Source: SLRI01 sp964576715
GTDB taxonomy: Bacteria; Pseudomonadota; Alphaproteobacteria; Geminicoccales; Geminicoccaceae
Length of the DNA stretch: 64,000 bases
Direction: 5' to 3'
NCBI GenBank assembly: GCA_964576715.1
Contig: CAZNWE010000003.1
Coordinates: 1-64,000 of the forward strand
Of the stretch, positions 45,705 to 54,563 are shown in pieces. Position 1 is the first letter of the stretch. Every line of letters begins with the position of its first letter. Position numbers and translations under genes: made by a program. The notes under the pieces are model-generated. The model ran no database searches and had not been told where the DNA came from. It saw only the letters and a list, made by a program, of their open reading frames with translations.

Positions 45705-46238
45705 CTAGACGGTCCAGTGGCGGCCGGCGTGACGGTCGAGCTCGGCCCGATAGTGCCGCTGCCGGCGGGCGACCCGCTCGACATAGCCGCGGGTGGCCGG
45801 GATGATGCGGGCATTGGGCAGGTCGCCGACCCGCGAGCCGCCGTTGTAGTAGGAAAGGGCGAACGGCGCCTGGCCCCGGTAGCGCTCGAGCAGCCGGCCG
45901 AGGAAGTGCAGGCCGATGCGGATGTTGAGGCGCGGCTCCCAGAGTGCTTCCGGGTGCAGTGCATACTCGCCGCGACAGGTGGCCGGCATGATCTGCATCA
46001 CGCCGCGGGCGCCGACCGGGCTCACCGCCCGGGGATCGAACCCGCTCTCGGTCTCGGCGACAGCCAGGGCCAGCGCCGCATCGACCCCGAGATCGGCGGC
46101 TTCGCGCAGGATCAGCCGGCGCAAGGCGTTGCGCTCGGCAGCCTGGCCGTGCCCCTGCCGTGCCGTGCCGAAGAGCGGTGCGGTGCTGAGCGCCAGGATG
46201 ACGGCACGGCGTGGCAGCCGGCCCGGATCGCGCCTCAC
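45705..46238 (-). CDS. SLT-type lytic transglycosylase (catalytic Glu present)
   Basis: 177 residues from GTG at 46236-46238, which overlaps the upstream stop (GTGA). Signal peptide or anchor at about 10-24. The SLT domain has AETESGFDPRAVS with catalytic Glu64, GVMQIMPAT, LNIRIGLHFLGRLLERYRG and ALSYYNGG. It cleaves the MurNAc-GlcNAc bond with formation of anhydroMurNAc. Paired with an SLT homologue directly upstream that lacks the Glu. Its domain is small and without binding modules, like enzymes that open local gaps for envelope machines. Confidence 0.9.
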   Translation of the reverse strand: MRRDPGRLPRRAVILALSTAPLFGTARQGHGQAAERNALRRLILREAADLGVDAALALAVAETESGFDPRAVSPVGARGVMQIMPATCRGEYALHPEALWEPRLNIRIGLHFLGRLLERYRGQAPFALSYYNGGSRVGDLPNARIIPATRGYVERVARRQRHYRAELDRHAGRHWTV

Positions 46239-47056
46239 CAGCCGCTCCGGCCCGGCCCACGGGCATCCGGCCGCGGCCCGAAATCGTCGATCAGCCATTG
46301 CGTCCGGCGGCGGCGGGTCTCGATGTCGACGAAGTCGCTGTCGACGAAGTCCCGGCCGAGCGCCGCCACGGCCGGCCGGGTGCGGCTGACGATCCGCAGA
46401 TGCGGCCAGGCGCGACCGGCCGCCGCCGTGCCAGCGGCCGTCGTGGGCGCGGGCGGCGGCGCAATCCCGACCCGTGCCGGCTGCCAGTCCTGCTCGCGGG
46501 CGGCGAGCTCGTTCCACAGCCGCGCCTGCGCCGCGTACCGCTCGGCCCATTGCAGCACCGCGTCGACGAACGCCCGGCTGGTCAACCGGGGCAGCTGCGC
46601 CTGCGGGTCGAGCCCGGCATGGTAGGCGGCGAGCGCCTGCTCCCAGTCGCCGAGATGGTCGTGGAACCGGCGCAGCCGATCGAGGCCGACCTCGAGGTTG
46701 AGCCGCGGGTCGGTGAGCTCGTCCGGGCTGACCCCGAGCTCGCGCCGGGCGGTCTCCGGCATGATCTGCAGCACGCCCATGGCGCCCGAGCGGCTGCGCG
46801 CCAGCGGCTGAAAGTCGGACGAGACCTTGGCCAGCGCCAGTGCCAAGGCCGGCGGCACGCCCGCCCGCTCGGCCTCGACGACGACCAGGCGCTTCACCCG
46901 GTCACGCGCGGATTCGCTGCTGAACTGGGCGGCGGCAGGGCTGTGCCAGCCGCTGCTGCCATCGGCGGCGGCCCGTGGCGGGGTGGGGGCGAGGCCCAGG
47001 GCGAGGCCGAGGACGACCGCCATGGCGGTCGAGGTCAGTGGTCGGTTGCGGGTCAT
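46235..47056 (-). CDS. SLT-like protein lacking the catalytic glutamate
   Basis: 273 residues with a signal peptide (about 1-31). The SLT fold is clear: LARSRSGAMGVLQIMPETAR, LNLEVGLDRLRRFHDHLGDW and ALAAYHAGLD. However the position of the catalytic Glu is Ser79 (KVSSDF, where the partner gene has ETESGF), so it should not cleave glycan. It may bind peptidoglycan or regulate the active partner. The C-terminal 80 residues are unrelated to SLT. The start overlaps the ExbD-like gene (ATGA) and the stop overlaps the active transglycosylase (GTGA). Confidence 0.85.
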   Translation of the reverse strand: MTRNRPLTSTAMAVVLGLALGLAPTPPRAAADGSSGWHSPAAAQFSSESARDRVKRLVVVEAERAGVPPALALALAKVSSDFQPLARSRSGAMGVLQIMPETARRELGVSPDELTDPRLNLEVGLDRLRRFHDHLGDWEQALAAYHAGLDPQAQLPRLTSRAFVDAVLQWAERYAAQARLWNELAAREQDWQPARVGIAPPPAPTTAAGTAAAGRAWPHLRIVSRTRPAVAALGRDFVDSDFVDIETRRRRTQWLIDDFGPRPDARGPGRSGW

Positions 47057-47604
47057 TCCTGCTCCTCCGCTGGCGCTAGGGATGCGAGCCGGGCCAGCCA
47101 GCGCTGGTCCAGCGTGGCGACGATCACGTCGGTCGTGGCGGTCAGCCGCTGACGGGCGGCGATCGCCTGCTCCAGCGACAGGCCGGGGGCGACCGCGAGG
47201 GTGGCCGGACCCTCGATCGTCGCCGGATCGCGCGGGCTCAAGTCGGCGTCGAGAAAGCCGCCAGCGTGCAGGACGACGAGCCGCCGCTCGCCGGCCGGGA
47301 CCGCTGGCTCGGCGGCCGTCGTCGCCGCGGTGGCGGCGACGACAAGGCCGGCATCGCTCGCGGCGCTCGCGCTCGTGTCGTCGGGTGGCGTCGGCACCGC
47401 GAGCGAGACCATCGCCAGCACCATGATCGAGAAGAAGGCCATGGCCAGGGCCAAGGCGATCTCGGTGAGACCGGAGTCCAGCGCGTTGGCGGAGGCCGCC
47501 TCGGCACTGGCGTCACTCTCGATGGCGCTGCGGCACCCCGCCGCCACCGGGCGCGGCGCTGGCGCTTGAAGAAGGGCGGCGGCCCCGCCCCGGCGGCGCT
47601 CCAT
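47053..47604 (-). CDS. ExbD/MotB-like single-pass membrane protein
   Basis: 183 residues. A cytoplasmic head of about 42 residues precedes one membrane helix (about 46-70) beginning LTEIALALAMAFFSIMVL. The periplasmic domain is about 110 residues, ending in a region with RLVVLHAGGFLDADL. This is the topology of ExbD, TolR and MotB, and of ZorB. The usual ionisable Asp of that helix is not exact; Glu48 (and Asp43) at the helix start is the nearest candidate. First of three overlapping genes with the two SLT proteins. An ExbB-like gene lies at 54959. Confidence 0.6.
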   Translation of the reverse strand: MERRRGGAAALLQAPAPRPVAAGCRSAIESDASAEAASANALDSGLTEIALALAMAFFSIMVLAMVSLAVPTPPDDTSASAASDAGLVVAATAATTAAEPAVPAGERRLVVLHAGGFLDADLSPRDPATIEGPATLAVAPGLSLEQAIAARQRLTATTDVIVATLDQRWLARLASLAPAEEQE

Positions 47605-47727
47605 GGCCTCGTCTCCGCTTCACCCGGTCACCGCGCCGGCTGTCTGTTCGGCTAGGACCCGGCTGTCTGTTCGGCTGGAGCAATGCGGTGGCGTGGCGCC
47701 CTTTTGCAGCGGGCGGAGAGCGGCCGC

Positions 47728-49185
47728 TCAGGGGCAGTCGACCGAGTAGTCACTGCCGAGGGTGTCGTTCAGCTGCTGCTGCACCGTGACCGCGAGCATC
47801 TTGAAGCGGCTGACGAAGGCGTTGTCCGCGCTGGTCACACAGGCGTCATCCGGTGCCGTGTTGAACGCGGCTGGCGGGGCACCGGCCGCCGCCGGCTCCA
47901 GGGCCTGCCGGCCGCCGCCGGGCTCGACCGCGCGGCCTTGCGCCAGGCGCAGTTCGCCGAGCAGACCCTGGGTCAGCCGACCGTCGGCGGGCAGGCCGTG
48001 GTCACGCTGAAAGCGCGTTACCGCGCCGCTCGTCAGCTGTCCGGCAACGCCGTCCGCCCGGCCCTCGAGGTAGCCGAGGTCGATCAGCGCCTGCTGCGCC
48101 ACCAGCACCTGCGGCTGGTCGAGTGGCGCTGCCGGGTCGGCCGTGGCGACCATGGTCGTGTCGCCGAAGGCACCACCGCAGAACGTCATGACCATGGACA
48201 GCGCCGGGGCGGTGAGGATGTTGCTCACCCCGCGCCGCTCCAGCGCGTTGACGACCAGCGACTTCACGATGGTGCCGGTTGGCCGGTAGGCCAGCTCCTC
48301 CGGGTAGCGGCTGCGCAGGCTCCGGGCATTGGCGAGGGCCACGGCCTCCAGTGCCTCTAGGTCGACCTCGAGGCCGAGCATCCGTGCTGCCGCCTCCTCC
48401 TCGCCGAAATCGGTGACGTCGTTGAGCGTCCGGTGCAGGCTGTAGGCATTGCCGAGGTTGAGGACCATGTTCATCAAGGTGGCGGGTGAGCTGGTCAGGC
48501 TGTCGACCAGCTGCCGGCCGCCGCCCTGGTTGAACTCGGCGAGCATGATGCGGGTCAGCTCGCGGCCGCCGCCCTGCTGCAGCGAGTCGGCGACATAAGC
48601 GGCCAGCAGGACCGCACCGACCGCGGCATCGACCTGGAAATGATTGCCGATGTGCAGCGATCGATTGGCCTCGGCCAGCTCCGCCCTGACCGGTTCGGGC
48701 AGGGGCGCGGCGGTGGTGCGCGCCTCGAGATCCACGACCAGCTGGTCGGCGGCGTCGCTGTTGACCTCGATCATGCGAAAGCTGGTGAACGCCGCGTCGA
48801 GGCCGAGCCCGCCCTTGAGCGCGTCGAGATCGCTGATCATCGCCTGGTTCTGCACCTTCTGCAGGCCGAGGGCCGACTGGGCGCGGGCGATGCCGTCGGT
48901 GTAGCCCGTGGTGGCGATTGCGGTGTAGGTCGTGGTCAGCGCCAGCACCTCGACCGGCGACCTGCCGATGAAAGGGTTGTCGCCGCAGCCGCGGCGCATG
49001 ACCTGCATGGTGAAGTCGCCGGTGGCACCGAGGACCGGGCGGATGGCGGCCGCCAGCCGGTCGAACGCGCCACGACCGTCGGCGGTGCCGCCGGGGCTGC
49101 CGCCCGGGCCGTTGCCGTTGCCGCCGAGGCAGCCGGTGACGATGAGACTGGCAGCCAAAACGGCGCCGATGGAGTGCGATCGCAT
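47728..49185 (-). CDS. Lipoprotein with peptidoglycan-binding repeat
   Basis: 485 residues from ATG 49185, chosen because GAGG lies about ten bases upstream; an ATG at 49194 has the same sequence at zero spacing. Lipobox IVTGC with Cys19. A long helical middle follows (about 50-370, QVDAAVGAVLLAAYVADSL, SPATLMNMVLNLGNAYS). At about 375-435 there is a PG_binding_1-type module (VAQQALIDLGYLEGRADGVA, GAVTRFQRDHGLPADGRL). Outer-membrane anchored and wall-binding by prediction, like Pal or a stator anchor. It lies 123 bases upstream of the ExbD-like gene on the same strand. Confidence 0.8.
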   Translation of the reverse strand: MRSHSIGAVLAASLIVTGCLGGNGNGPGGSPGGTADGRGAFDRLAAAIRPVLGATGDFTMQVMRRGCGDNPFIGRSPVEVLALTTTYTAIATTGYTDGIARAQSALGLQKVQNQAMISDLDALKGGLGLDAAFTSFRMIEVNSDAADQLVVDLEARTTAAPLPEPVRAELAEANRSLHIGNHFQVDAAVGAVLLAAYVADSLQQGGGRELTRIMLAEFNQGGGRQLVDSLTSSPATLMNMVLNLGNAYSLHRTLNDVTDFGEEEAAARMLGLEVDLEALEAVALANARSLRSRYPEELAYRPTGTIVKSLVVNALERRGVSNILTAPALSMVMTFCGGAFGDTTMVATADPAAPLDQPQVLVAQQALIDLGYLEGRADGVAGQLTSGAVTRFQRDHGLPADGRLTQGLLGELRLAQGRAVEPGGGRQALEPAAAGAPPAAFNTAPDDACVTSADNAFVSRFKMLAVTVQQQLNDTLGSDYSVDCP

Positions 49186-49255
49186 GGGTTCCATTCCTCA
49201 TCTTGTCCGGGTCTTCGGCCCGCCCCGCGGGGCTGCAGCCGCTGATCGGTCGCGT

Positions 49256-50269
49256 TCAGCGTGGCACGTCGATGGTGATCAATCGTCCCTTGAGCGTGTA
49301 GTCCATGCTGCGCGGCGAGCCGCTCGCCTCGGCGTCGTCGAGGGCGCATTCGAGCGCGTCCACCGCCTCGGTGATGGTGCCGTCGAACCGGGTGTCCAGC
49401 TGCCGCTCGGCGGTGCCGTCGATGACACTGCGCACGACGAAGCCGCAGCCCTCGAGCGAGCGCTGCACGCCGGTCCTGAGCCGGCCGGAATTCTCGCTGC
49501 GCAGGGCGATGGTGTAGAACGTGCGGGACTGCGCGATCTGCGCGCCCACGGTGTCGGCCACCGATTCCAGGCTGTAGACCATGCCGCGGCGGATGGCGGT
49601 GACGTCGTCCGGCCCGCGGGTCGAGCCGACATTCAAGGCGTCGCCGACGCCGCGATTGGTGAAGCCCTCGACGACGGTCAGCCAGGTCGCGACGTTGACG
49701 GTGCGGCCGGGCCCCTGCGGATCGGGGCGCGGCGCGCCGACATCGACCTGGCCGGTCATGATCCATTCGCAATTGGCAAGCTCGGCCTCGCCGAAGTCCT
49801 CGAGTGATTGACGCAGCGCGTTGCGGATCGAGCTTCTCACGCTCTCGTCAATCTGCGCCGAGCTCAAGGCCGCCGTGCGCGGCGCGTCGGCGAGTGGCGT
49901 GCGCAGATTGGCGGTGCGCGCCTGGAAGCGGTCGACCAGCCGGTCGACCGTCACCAGCTCCATGCCCTGCTCGCGAAACAGCTGCCGGGCGGCGGTGATC
50001 GCCTCCTTGACGTCGAACCCGGCCGCCTCGGCCGGCCGACCATCGACCAGGAAGCGGACCAGCGGGCAGACGTTCTCGGTGCGCAGGGCGAGCGGCGGCG
50101 GGGCCGGGGTCGGGGGCAGTGCCGCCACGACGATGTCGGGCTCGGCTGCCGCCGCCTCGACCGGCGTGATGGCGGGCGGACCGGCGGTCTCGCCCTGGCA
50201 GCTGGCGAGTGCCAGCGCCGCGAGCACCGCGATGCTCGATCGCCGGCCTGCTATCGGTGCGGTCGTCAT
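49256..50269 (-). CDS. LpoB/CsgG-like lipoprotein
   Basis: 337 residues, ATG at 50267-50269 overlapping the upstream stop (ATGA). Lipobox LASC with Cys24, then a Pro/Ala linker. The body begins VCPLVRFLVDGRPAEAAGFD. The middle (IDESVRSSIRNALRQSLEDF, CEWIMTGQVDVGAPRP, NVATWLTVVEGF) has the 'detect in lipoprotein, modify its target' layout of LpoB/CsgG-type periplasmic domains, by pattern only. The C-terminal half has TFYTIALRSENSGRLRTGV and two cysteines. It sits between two other lipoprotein genes. Confidence 0.6.
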   Translation of the reverse strand: MTTAPIAGRRSSIAVLAALALASCQGETAGPPAITPVEAAAAEPDIVVAALPPTPAPPPLALRTENVCPLVRFLVDGRPAEAAGFDVKEAITAARQLFREQGMELVTVDRLVDRFQARTANLRTPLADAPRTAALSSAQIDESVRSSIRNALRQSLEDFGEAELANCEWIMTGQVDVGAPRPDPQGPGRTVNVATWLTVVEGFTNRGVGDALNVGSTRGPDDVTAIRRGMVYSLESVADTVGAQIAQSRTFYTIALRSENSGRLRTGVQRSLEGCGFVVRSVIDGTAERQLDTRFDGTITEAVDALECALDDAEASGSPRSMDYTLKGRLITIDVPR

Positions 50270-51603
50270 GTGCAGCGTCCTCCGAGTTCCTGCCCGCCAC
50301 CGAGGTCGAGGCCCTTGCGCAGCGCGCCGATGTGGAAGAGCTTGGCGATCTGACCGTCGATGCGGTCGATCGAGGCCGGGTAGCTGCAGGCGAGTTCCGG
50401 TGGGCCATCGAAGACGTCGAGGCGGCCGGCCGGCGTCGCCGCGCTGCAGGCACGGCCGCGATAGGCCTCGAGCCGCAGGTTTGCGGCGAAGCGATGCTGG
50501 GCGACGTGGACATTGCCGGTCGGGCGGACCTCCTGGGTCAGCTCGTCGAGGACGACGACGACCTTTTCGTCGGCCTCCTCGGGGGCGATGCGCAGCGCCA
50601 TCAGCTGGTCGCGGGCGTACCAGCCGCCGGTGGTCGGCAGGCGCAGCAGACCGACGCTGCTGCCGCCGACATCCTGGGCAATGTCCGCCCAGACGGCGAA
50701 GTCGCGCGGCGGCAGCATGGTCCGGCCCTTGGCCGCGAGGGCCTCGGTGGCGAGGTTGGCGAGTGCCGCCTGCAGCTTGCGACAGCTGGATTCGCCTTCT
50801 GGATTGGTCGGGCAGCGCAGCTCGATCGCGCAAGGACCGTTGGCGGCAGCCCCGGTATTGGGCACGAACTCGAACAGCCGTGCAGCGGTGCTGCCGCCGA
50901 GCACCACCCCGGTCACCATGGTCTTGGAGCTGTCCGGTTGCCATCCGGCAGCGGCCCGGCGGAGATTGTCGACCGCCCGGCGCGCGGCGTCCGCATAGGC
51001 GCGATCGAGTGCCGGCCGTTCGCCCTCGGAAGCCACGATCGCGGTCGAGGCCTGGCTCGCCAGGACGATCTCGCCGGAGCCGGGGCGCGCCAGGAGTGCG
51101 GTCATGGTCACCAGCGAGCCGTTGCGGGTGAAGCTCGCCATGGTGGTGGCCGACGGGACCTGGAAATCGAACTCGAGCCCGGCAACGAGGCTCAAGACGT
51201 AGACCTTCGAGCCAGCGATCTCGTCGGCCAGTGTCTGGCCGCGGATCGCCGCCGGATCGACCGCGTTCTTGTCGGCGACGAGCCTGGCGAAGTCATCCGC
51301 GTCGTCGACCACCGGATGCACCGAGATCGCCGCAGCGAGGGGCCGGCCGACCACGTGGTTGCGGATCTCGAGCACGAACGGCGCCGGACCGCCGTCGCCA
51401 CGCCCGTAGATGAGCCGGTCGAGCAACGGCTGGGCGCGCTTGTCGAGATAGCCCATGCCGCCATAGACGACGACCGCGTCCTCGGCCGGCGGCAAGGCGG
51501 TGGCCGGCGGTGCCGCGACCTGGCGCGGCGCCTCGCAGGCGGCGAGGGCCAGCAGAGCGAGGCACCCGACGAGCGGCGGACGGAGCTGCGACCAGAAAAG
51601 CAT
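50266..51603 (-). CDS. CsgG-like lipoprotein
   Basis: 445 residues from ATG 51603; a TTG eight codons upstream (51627) is the other option. Lipobox LAAC with Cys23. The N-terminal domain has VVYGGMGYLDKRAQPLLDRL, then LVTMTALLARPGSGEIVLAS, AYADAARRAVDNLRRAAAGW and VTGVVLGGS, again a CsgG/LpoB-like pattern. The C-terminal domain has several cysteines (CAIELRC, SSCRKL, RACSA, LACSYP). No catalytic motif is visible. It follows the protease gene after 39 bases and overlaps the next lipoprotein gene. Confidence 0.62.
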   Translation of the reverse strand: MLFWSQLRPPLVGCLALLALAACEAPRQVAAPPATALPPAEDAVVVYGGMGYLDKRAQPLLDRLIYGRGDGGPAPFVLEIRNHVVGRPLAAAISVHPVVDDADDFARLVADKNAVDPAAIRGQTLADEIAGSKVYVLSLVAGLEFDFQVPSATTMASFTRNGSLVTMTALLARPGSGEIVLASQASTAIVASEGERPALDRAYADAARRAVDNLRRAAAGWQPDSSKTMVTGVVLGGSTAARLFEFVPNTGAAANGPCAIELRCPTNPEGESSCRKLQAALANLATEALAAKGRTMLPPRDFAVWADIAQDVGGSSVGLLRLPTTGGWYARDQLMALRIAPEEADEKVVVVLDELTQEVRPTGNVHVAQHRFAANLRLEAYRGRACSAATPAGRLDVFDGPPELACSYPASIDRIDGQIAKLFHIGALRKGLDLGGGQELGGRCT

Positions 51604-51642
51604 CCTGCGGTTCCAAACCTTCCGCAACCGGCTGACCAGGGG

Positions 51643-52581
51643 TCAGCGATCGATGATGTCGGCGAGAATGTCGATGCGTTGCGCGTAGTTGATCTGGGCC
51701 GCGGACGGCACCCGGAACTGCTGGGTGCCGCCCTTGGTGGTGTATTCGACCAGGTTCATGTTCACCGCGTTCAAGGTGCCGACGACCTGGCCGTCGGCCG
51801 TGAACACGGGACTGCCCGAGGCGCCGCCCGTGGCCGGCAGATTGTGGCGGATCAGGAGGTTCTCCGCGGGGCCGCGATCCTCGAGGTAGAAGTCGCTGAT
51901 GCTGGTGACGATGCCGGTCTGCAGGGTGGCGATCGGGTTGCTGATGTTGACGTTGCCGCCGGACAGCCGCTCCATCGGAAAGCCGATGAAGGCGAGCGGC
52001 GTGCCGCTGCCGATGCCGTGCAGGGTGGCGGTGTCGGCGAGCTGCACCGTCGCCGGGAAGGCGCCATCGATCTCCAGGATGCCGACATCGTAGGGGATGC
52101 CGACCGGCATCTGGCCGAAGGCGTTGGGGCGAGCCTCGGCATAGCGCGGATGGCTTACCGCGCGCCTGATCCGGTAGCTTTCGCCGCGGCTCTTGTTGCG
52201 CAGCACGTAGGCCTCCACACCGGCCTCCAGCGCCTTTTCGACATCGGCGGTGATGTGGGTGTTGGTGCCGAGCCGGGCCGGCTCGAACGCCCAGGCGGTA
52301 CCGAACGGCACGGTCTGAAACCCGCCGGCTTCGTCGGGCAGGACCAGCACGACCAGCGCGACCGCCGGCTCGACCATCCGGGCCGCCGCCTGCAAGCGGG
52401 TCGAGGTGTCGCCGGTGGCCGCCGGCTCCGAGGCCGGCGCCGCAGTGGCGGCCGGCGCGGCGGATGCCTCGGCCGCTGCCGGCTCCTCGGCCAGAAGATC
52501 GTTGAGGTTGACCTGGGCGGCAACCGGTGCCGCGGCGAGGCCGAGGTGGCAGAGCAGTGCTGCAGTGAACACTCTGACCAT
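51643..52581 (-). CDS. Secreted trypsin-like serine protease
   Basis: 312 residues. Signal peptide ending at about residue 22 (AAQ), then a Pro/Ala/Glu linker to about 60. The chymotrypsin-fold domain has FGTAWAFEPARLGTNTHI with His109, GIPYDVGILEI with Asp165 and ATGGASGSPVF with Ser256. All three catalytic residues are present in the Trypsin_2 arrangement seen in bacterial periplasmic proteases. No PDZ domain, so unlike DegP. First gene of the seven-gene minus block with lipoproteins and SLT proteins; it may process one of them. Confidence 0.88.
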   Translation of the reverse strand: MVRVFTAALLCHLGLAAAPVAAQVNLNDLLAEEPAAAEASAAPAATAAPASEPAATGDTSTRLQAAARMVEPAVALVVLVLPDEAGGFQTVPFGTAWAFEPARLGTNTHITADVEKALEAGVEAYVLRNKSRGESYRIRRAVSHPRYAEARPNAFGQMPVGIPYDVGILEIDGAFPATVQLADTATLHGIGSGTPLAFIGFPMERLSGGNVNISNPIATLQTGIVTSISDFYLEDRGPAENLLIRHNLPATGGASGSPVFTADGQVVGTLNAVNMNLVEYTTKGGTQQFRVPSAAQINYAQRIDILADIIDR

Positions 52582-52918
52582 CGGTCGTTCTCCCCAATGT
52601 CACCGCTCTGCCGCTACTTGGCCGAGGCGGCAGAATACTCTGTGTCGACCGGCCCGTGTTCGACCTCTTCATCGGGTCGTGGGGCAACGGGCAGATCGCC
52701 ATTCGGCCAGCGACGGCCGCCCGCCCAGCCGACCGGCCGACTGTCAACTATGCAACGGTCAGCTTAGTTTTCGGTAATGATCAAGGGTGGTCAAGGTAAA
52801 TCATGGGTCGTTCGAACCGAGACGTAGGCCGATGCAGCCTCTCGTCCGGCCCGCCAATTTTCGCTCTCGCCCGGCCATAGCCGATCCTCGAATGCGCACC
52901 ACAAGCGAGGATGGCGAG
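52582..52918. promoter_or_regulatory. Divergent intergenic region between the protease block and the ExbB-like block
   Basis: 337 bases that must drive both large blocks of the envelope cluster. An AT-richer patch lies at about 52745-52805; within it TCAAGG occurs twice (52784 and 52794 area), which could be a direct-repeat operator. GAGG at 52907-52910 is the ribosome binding site of the plus gene. No recognised sigma motif. Confidence 0.35.
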
Positions 52919-53575
52919 ATGGCTTGGCACCCCGAACCCCGATTCCGGCGCAAGGCGCCGGCCTTCAGGCGCGGCTTGGCCGGCACCCTGCTCGGCCTGG
53001 CGCTCGGCGCCTGCGCGTCGTCGGCCCCGCCACCGGCGCCGGGTTTGGCGATGCCGGTGCTGCGGGACGAGGTCGTGGTCCGCCAGCAGGCGTCGGCCGG
53101 GCCGGCCGAGACCGCGGCGGCGCGGCGGGCGGCCGCGGAGGCGGCGGCGCTCGCCGCGGCCGAGGCGGCCTTCGCCGCCTGCCGTGACGAGGGCCTGAGC
53201 CTCGAGCGCAGCGCCCAGGCGACCGCCAATGCCGGCCAATACAAGCGGTCGGCCGTGATCCTCGAGGGTTGCCTCGCCGAGGCCGAGCGCTCCGGCAGCA
53301 TCGCTGCCGAGGATCGGATGCCGGTCCTGGCCCTGGCCATCCAGGCGCATGTCAAGGCGGGCGATGTCGGCCGCGCCGGCGCGCTGCTCGAGGACTTCGA
53401 GGCCCGGTTCAGCGGGCTCGATCTCTACTACGACGACGGCACCTCGTTCATCGAGTCGCTGCGCCTCGCGGTCGGCCTCGCCGCCGACACCGATGCCGGC
53501 GTCTTCTCGACCGCCAACGTCAACCCGACGCTCAAGGCGGACCTCCGCCGGCAGCGCTACTGGCAGGCCAACTGA
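52919..53575 (+). CDS. Lipoprotein with helical Ala-rich body
   Basis: 218 residues from ATG 52919, with GAGG eight bases upstream; longer in-frame options exist but are weak. Basic lead and lipobox LGAC with Cys32. An Ala/Glu-rich helix (about 65-100) precedes a TPR-like stretch (GQYKRSAVILEGCLAEAERS, VKAGDVGRAGALLEDFEARF). This suggests a small periplasmic helical repeat protein used for assembly. First gene of the plus block. Its stop is overlapped by a possible start of the next gene. Confidence 0.72.
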   Translation: MAWHPEPRFRRKAPAFRRGLAGTLLGLALGACASSAPPPAPGLAMPVLRDEVVVRQQASAGPAETAAARRAAAEAAALAAAEAAFAACRDEGLSLERSAQATANAGQYKRSAVILEGCLAEAERSGSIAAEDRMPVLALAIQAHVKAGDVGRAGALLEDFEARFSGLDLYYDDGTSFIESLRLAVGLAADTDAGVFSTANVNPTLKADLRRQRYWQAN

Positions 53576-53625
53576 TGCCGCGGGCGGCACTGCCGACGGT
53601 CGCGGACAACATGTGGAGGAAGGAC

Positions 53626-54525
53626 ATGCGAGGCGTTCGAGCCAAGGGCGACGCGGCCAGGAGCCGGCTCGCCATCAGCCTGGTCGTCTGTGGTGTGCTG
53701 CTCGCCGGCGCCGCCCGGGGGCAGACGCCGGAGACCGGCGATCCGGCCTGGCGGCCGGAGGTCAGCGAACAGCTGATCAAGCTGCCGGCTGCGGTGCTCG
53801 ACCGGCGCATCGATCGCGACTTCGCCGAGTCCAGCCTCGGTCGGGCGTTCCGCGAGCGCGAGCAGGACCTGCGCTTGAAGTCGCGCACGCTGGCCGAGCT
53901 GCAGGCGGCGAGCGAGCTGGCCGAGGGCGAGCAGGCGCTCGACCTGCGCCACCGGCTGCTGGTCGAGAAGCAGGCGTTCATCAACCTCGCCGGCGAGAAG
54001 AACGCCATCGAGCGCGACCAGCTGACCACCAAGCGCCGGGTGCTGGAGACGATCCTCTCGCGGCTCGGCCAGGACAACGGCCTGCTGAGCGGCGACCGGC
54101 GCGAGCTGATCGAGCGGCAGCAGGCGGCGCGGCAGCGGCTCGAGGCCTCGATCGACATGGCCGATCGGCTGCTCTCGACCAACCCGGTCGCCGGCGAGAG
54201 CCGCTATGCCGGCCGCTACGCCGAGAATCGCGCGGCACTGGAGGCGTTGCGCCAGAAAATCGCCGAGCATCCGCTGAACCAGGACCCGATGATCGACGGC
54301 GAGCAGCTGGCCAAGCCCGACTATGTCCGCCACCTGATCGCCGCCACCGAGGGTGAGATGGCGCTGCTCGCCATGGAGGACGAGATGCTCGGCTACATGG
54401 CCAGGCTCGCCGCCCTCGACGCGCTGGCCCTCGGCGAGGCGATGGACGACCCGGAGCAGGCCGACAGCGACGTTCCGGCCGGCAGCCGGGTGCTGCAGGA
54501 CGCGGTCGCGATCTTTCTCAACTGA
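53626..54525 (+). CDS. Secreted coiled-coil protein of unknown function
   Basis: 299 residues from ATG 53626, placed by GGAGGAAGG just upstream; ATGs at 53575 and 53611 are alternatives. Signal peptide (about 11-32, SRLAISLVVCGVLLAGAARG). The mature protein is almost fully helical with heptad-like Leu/Glu/Arg patterns (about 60-190), e.g. FREREQDLRLKSRTLAEL and ERDQLTTKRRVLETILSRL. No enzyme motif. A periplasmic rod or spacer is likely. Confidence 0.72.
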   Translation: MRGVRAKGDAARSRLAISLVVCGVLLAGAARGQTPETGDPAWRPEVSEQLIKLPAAVLDRRIDRDFAESSLGRAFREREQDLRLKSRTLAELQAASELAEGEQALDLRHRLLVEKQAFINLAGEKNAIERDQLTTKRRVLETILSRLGQDNGLLSGDRRELIERQQAARQRLEASIDMADRLLSTNPVAGESRYAGRYAENRAALEALRQKIAEHPLNQDPMIDGEQLAKPDYVRHLIAATEGEMALLAMEDEMLGYMARLAALDALALGEAMDDPEQADSDVPAGSRVLQDAVAIFLN

Positions 54526-54563
54526 GCGGCGCCAGCCGCCACCAAGCTTCGGAGAGGTAAACC

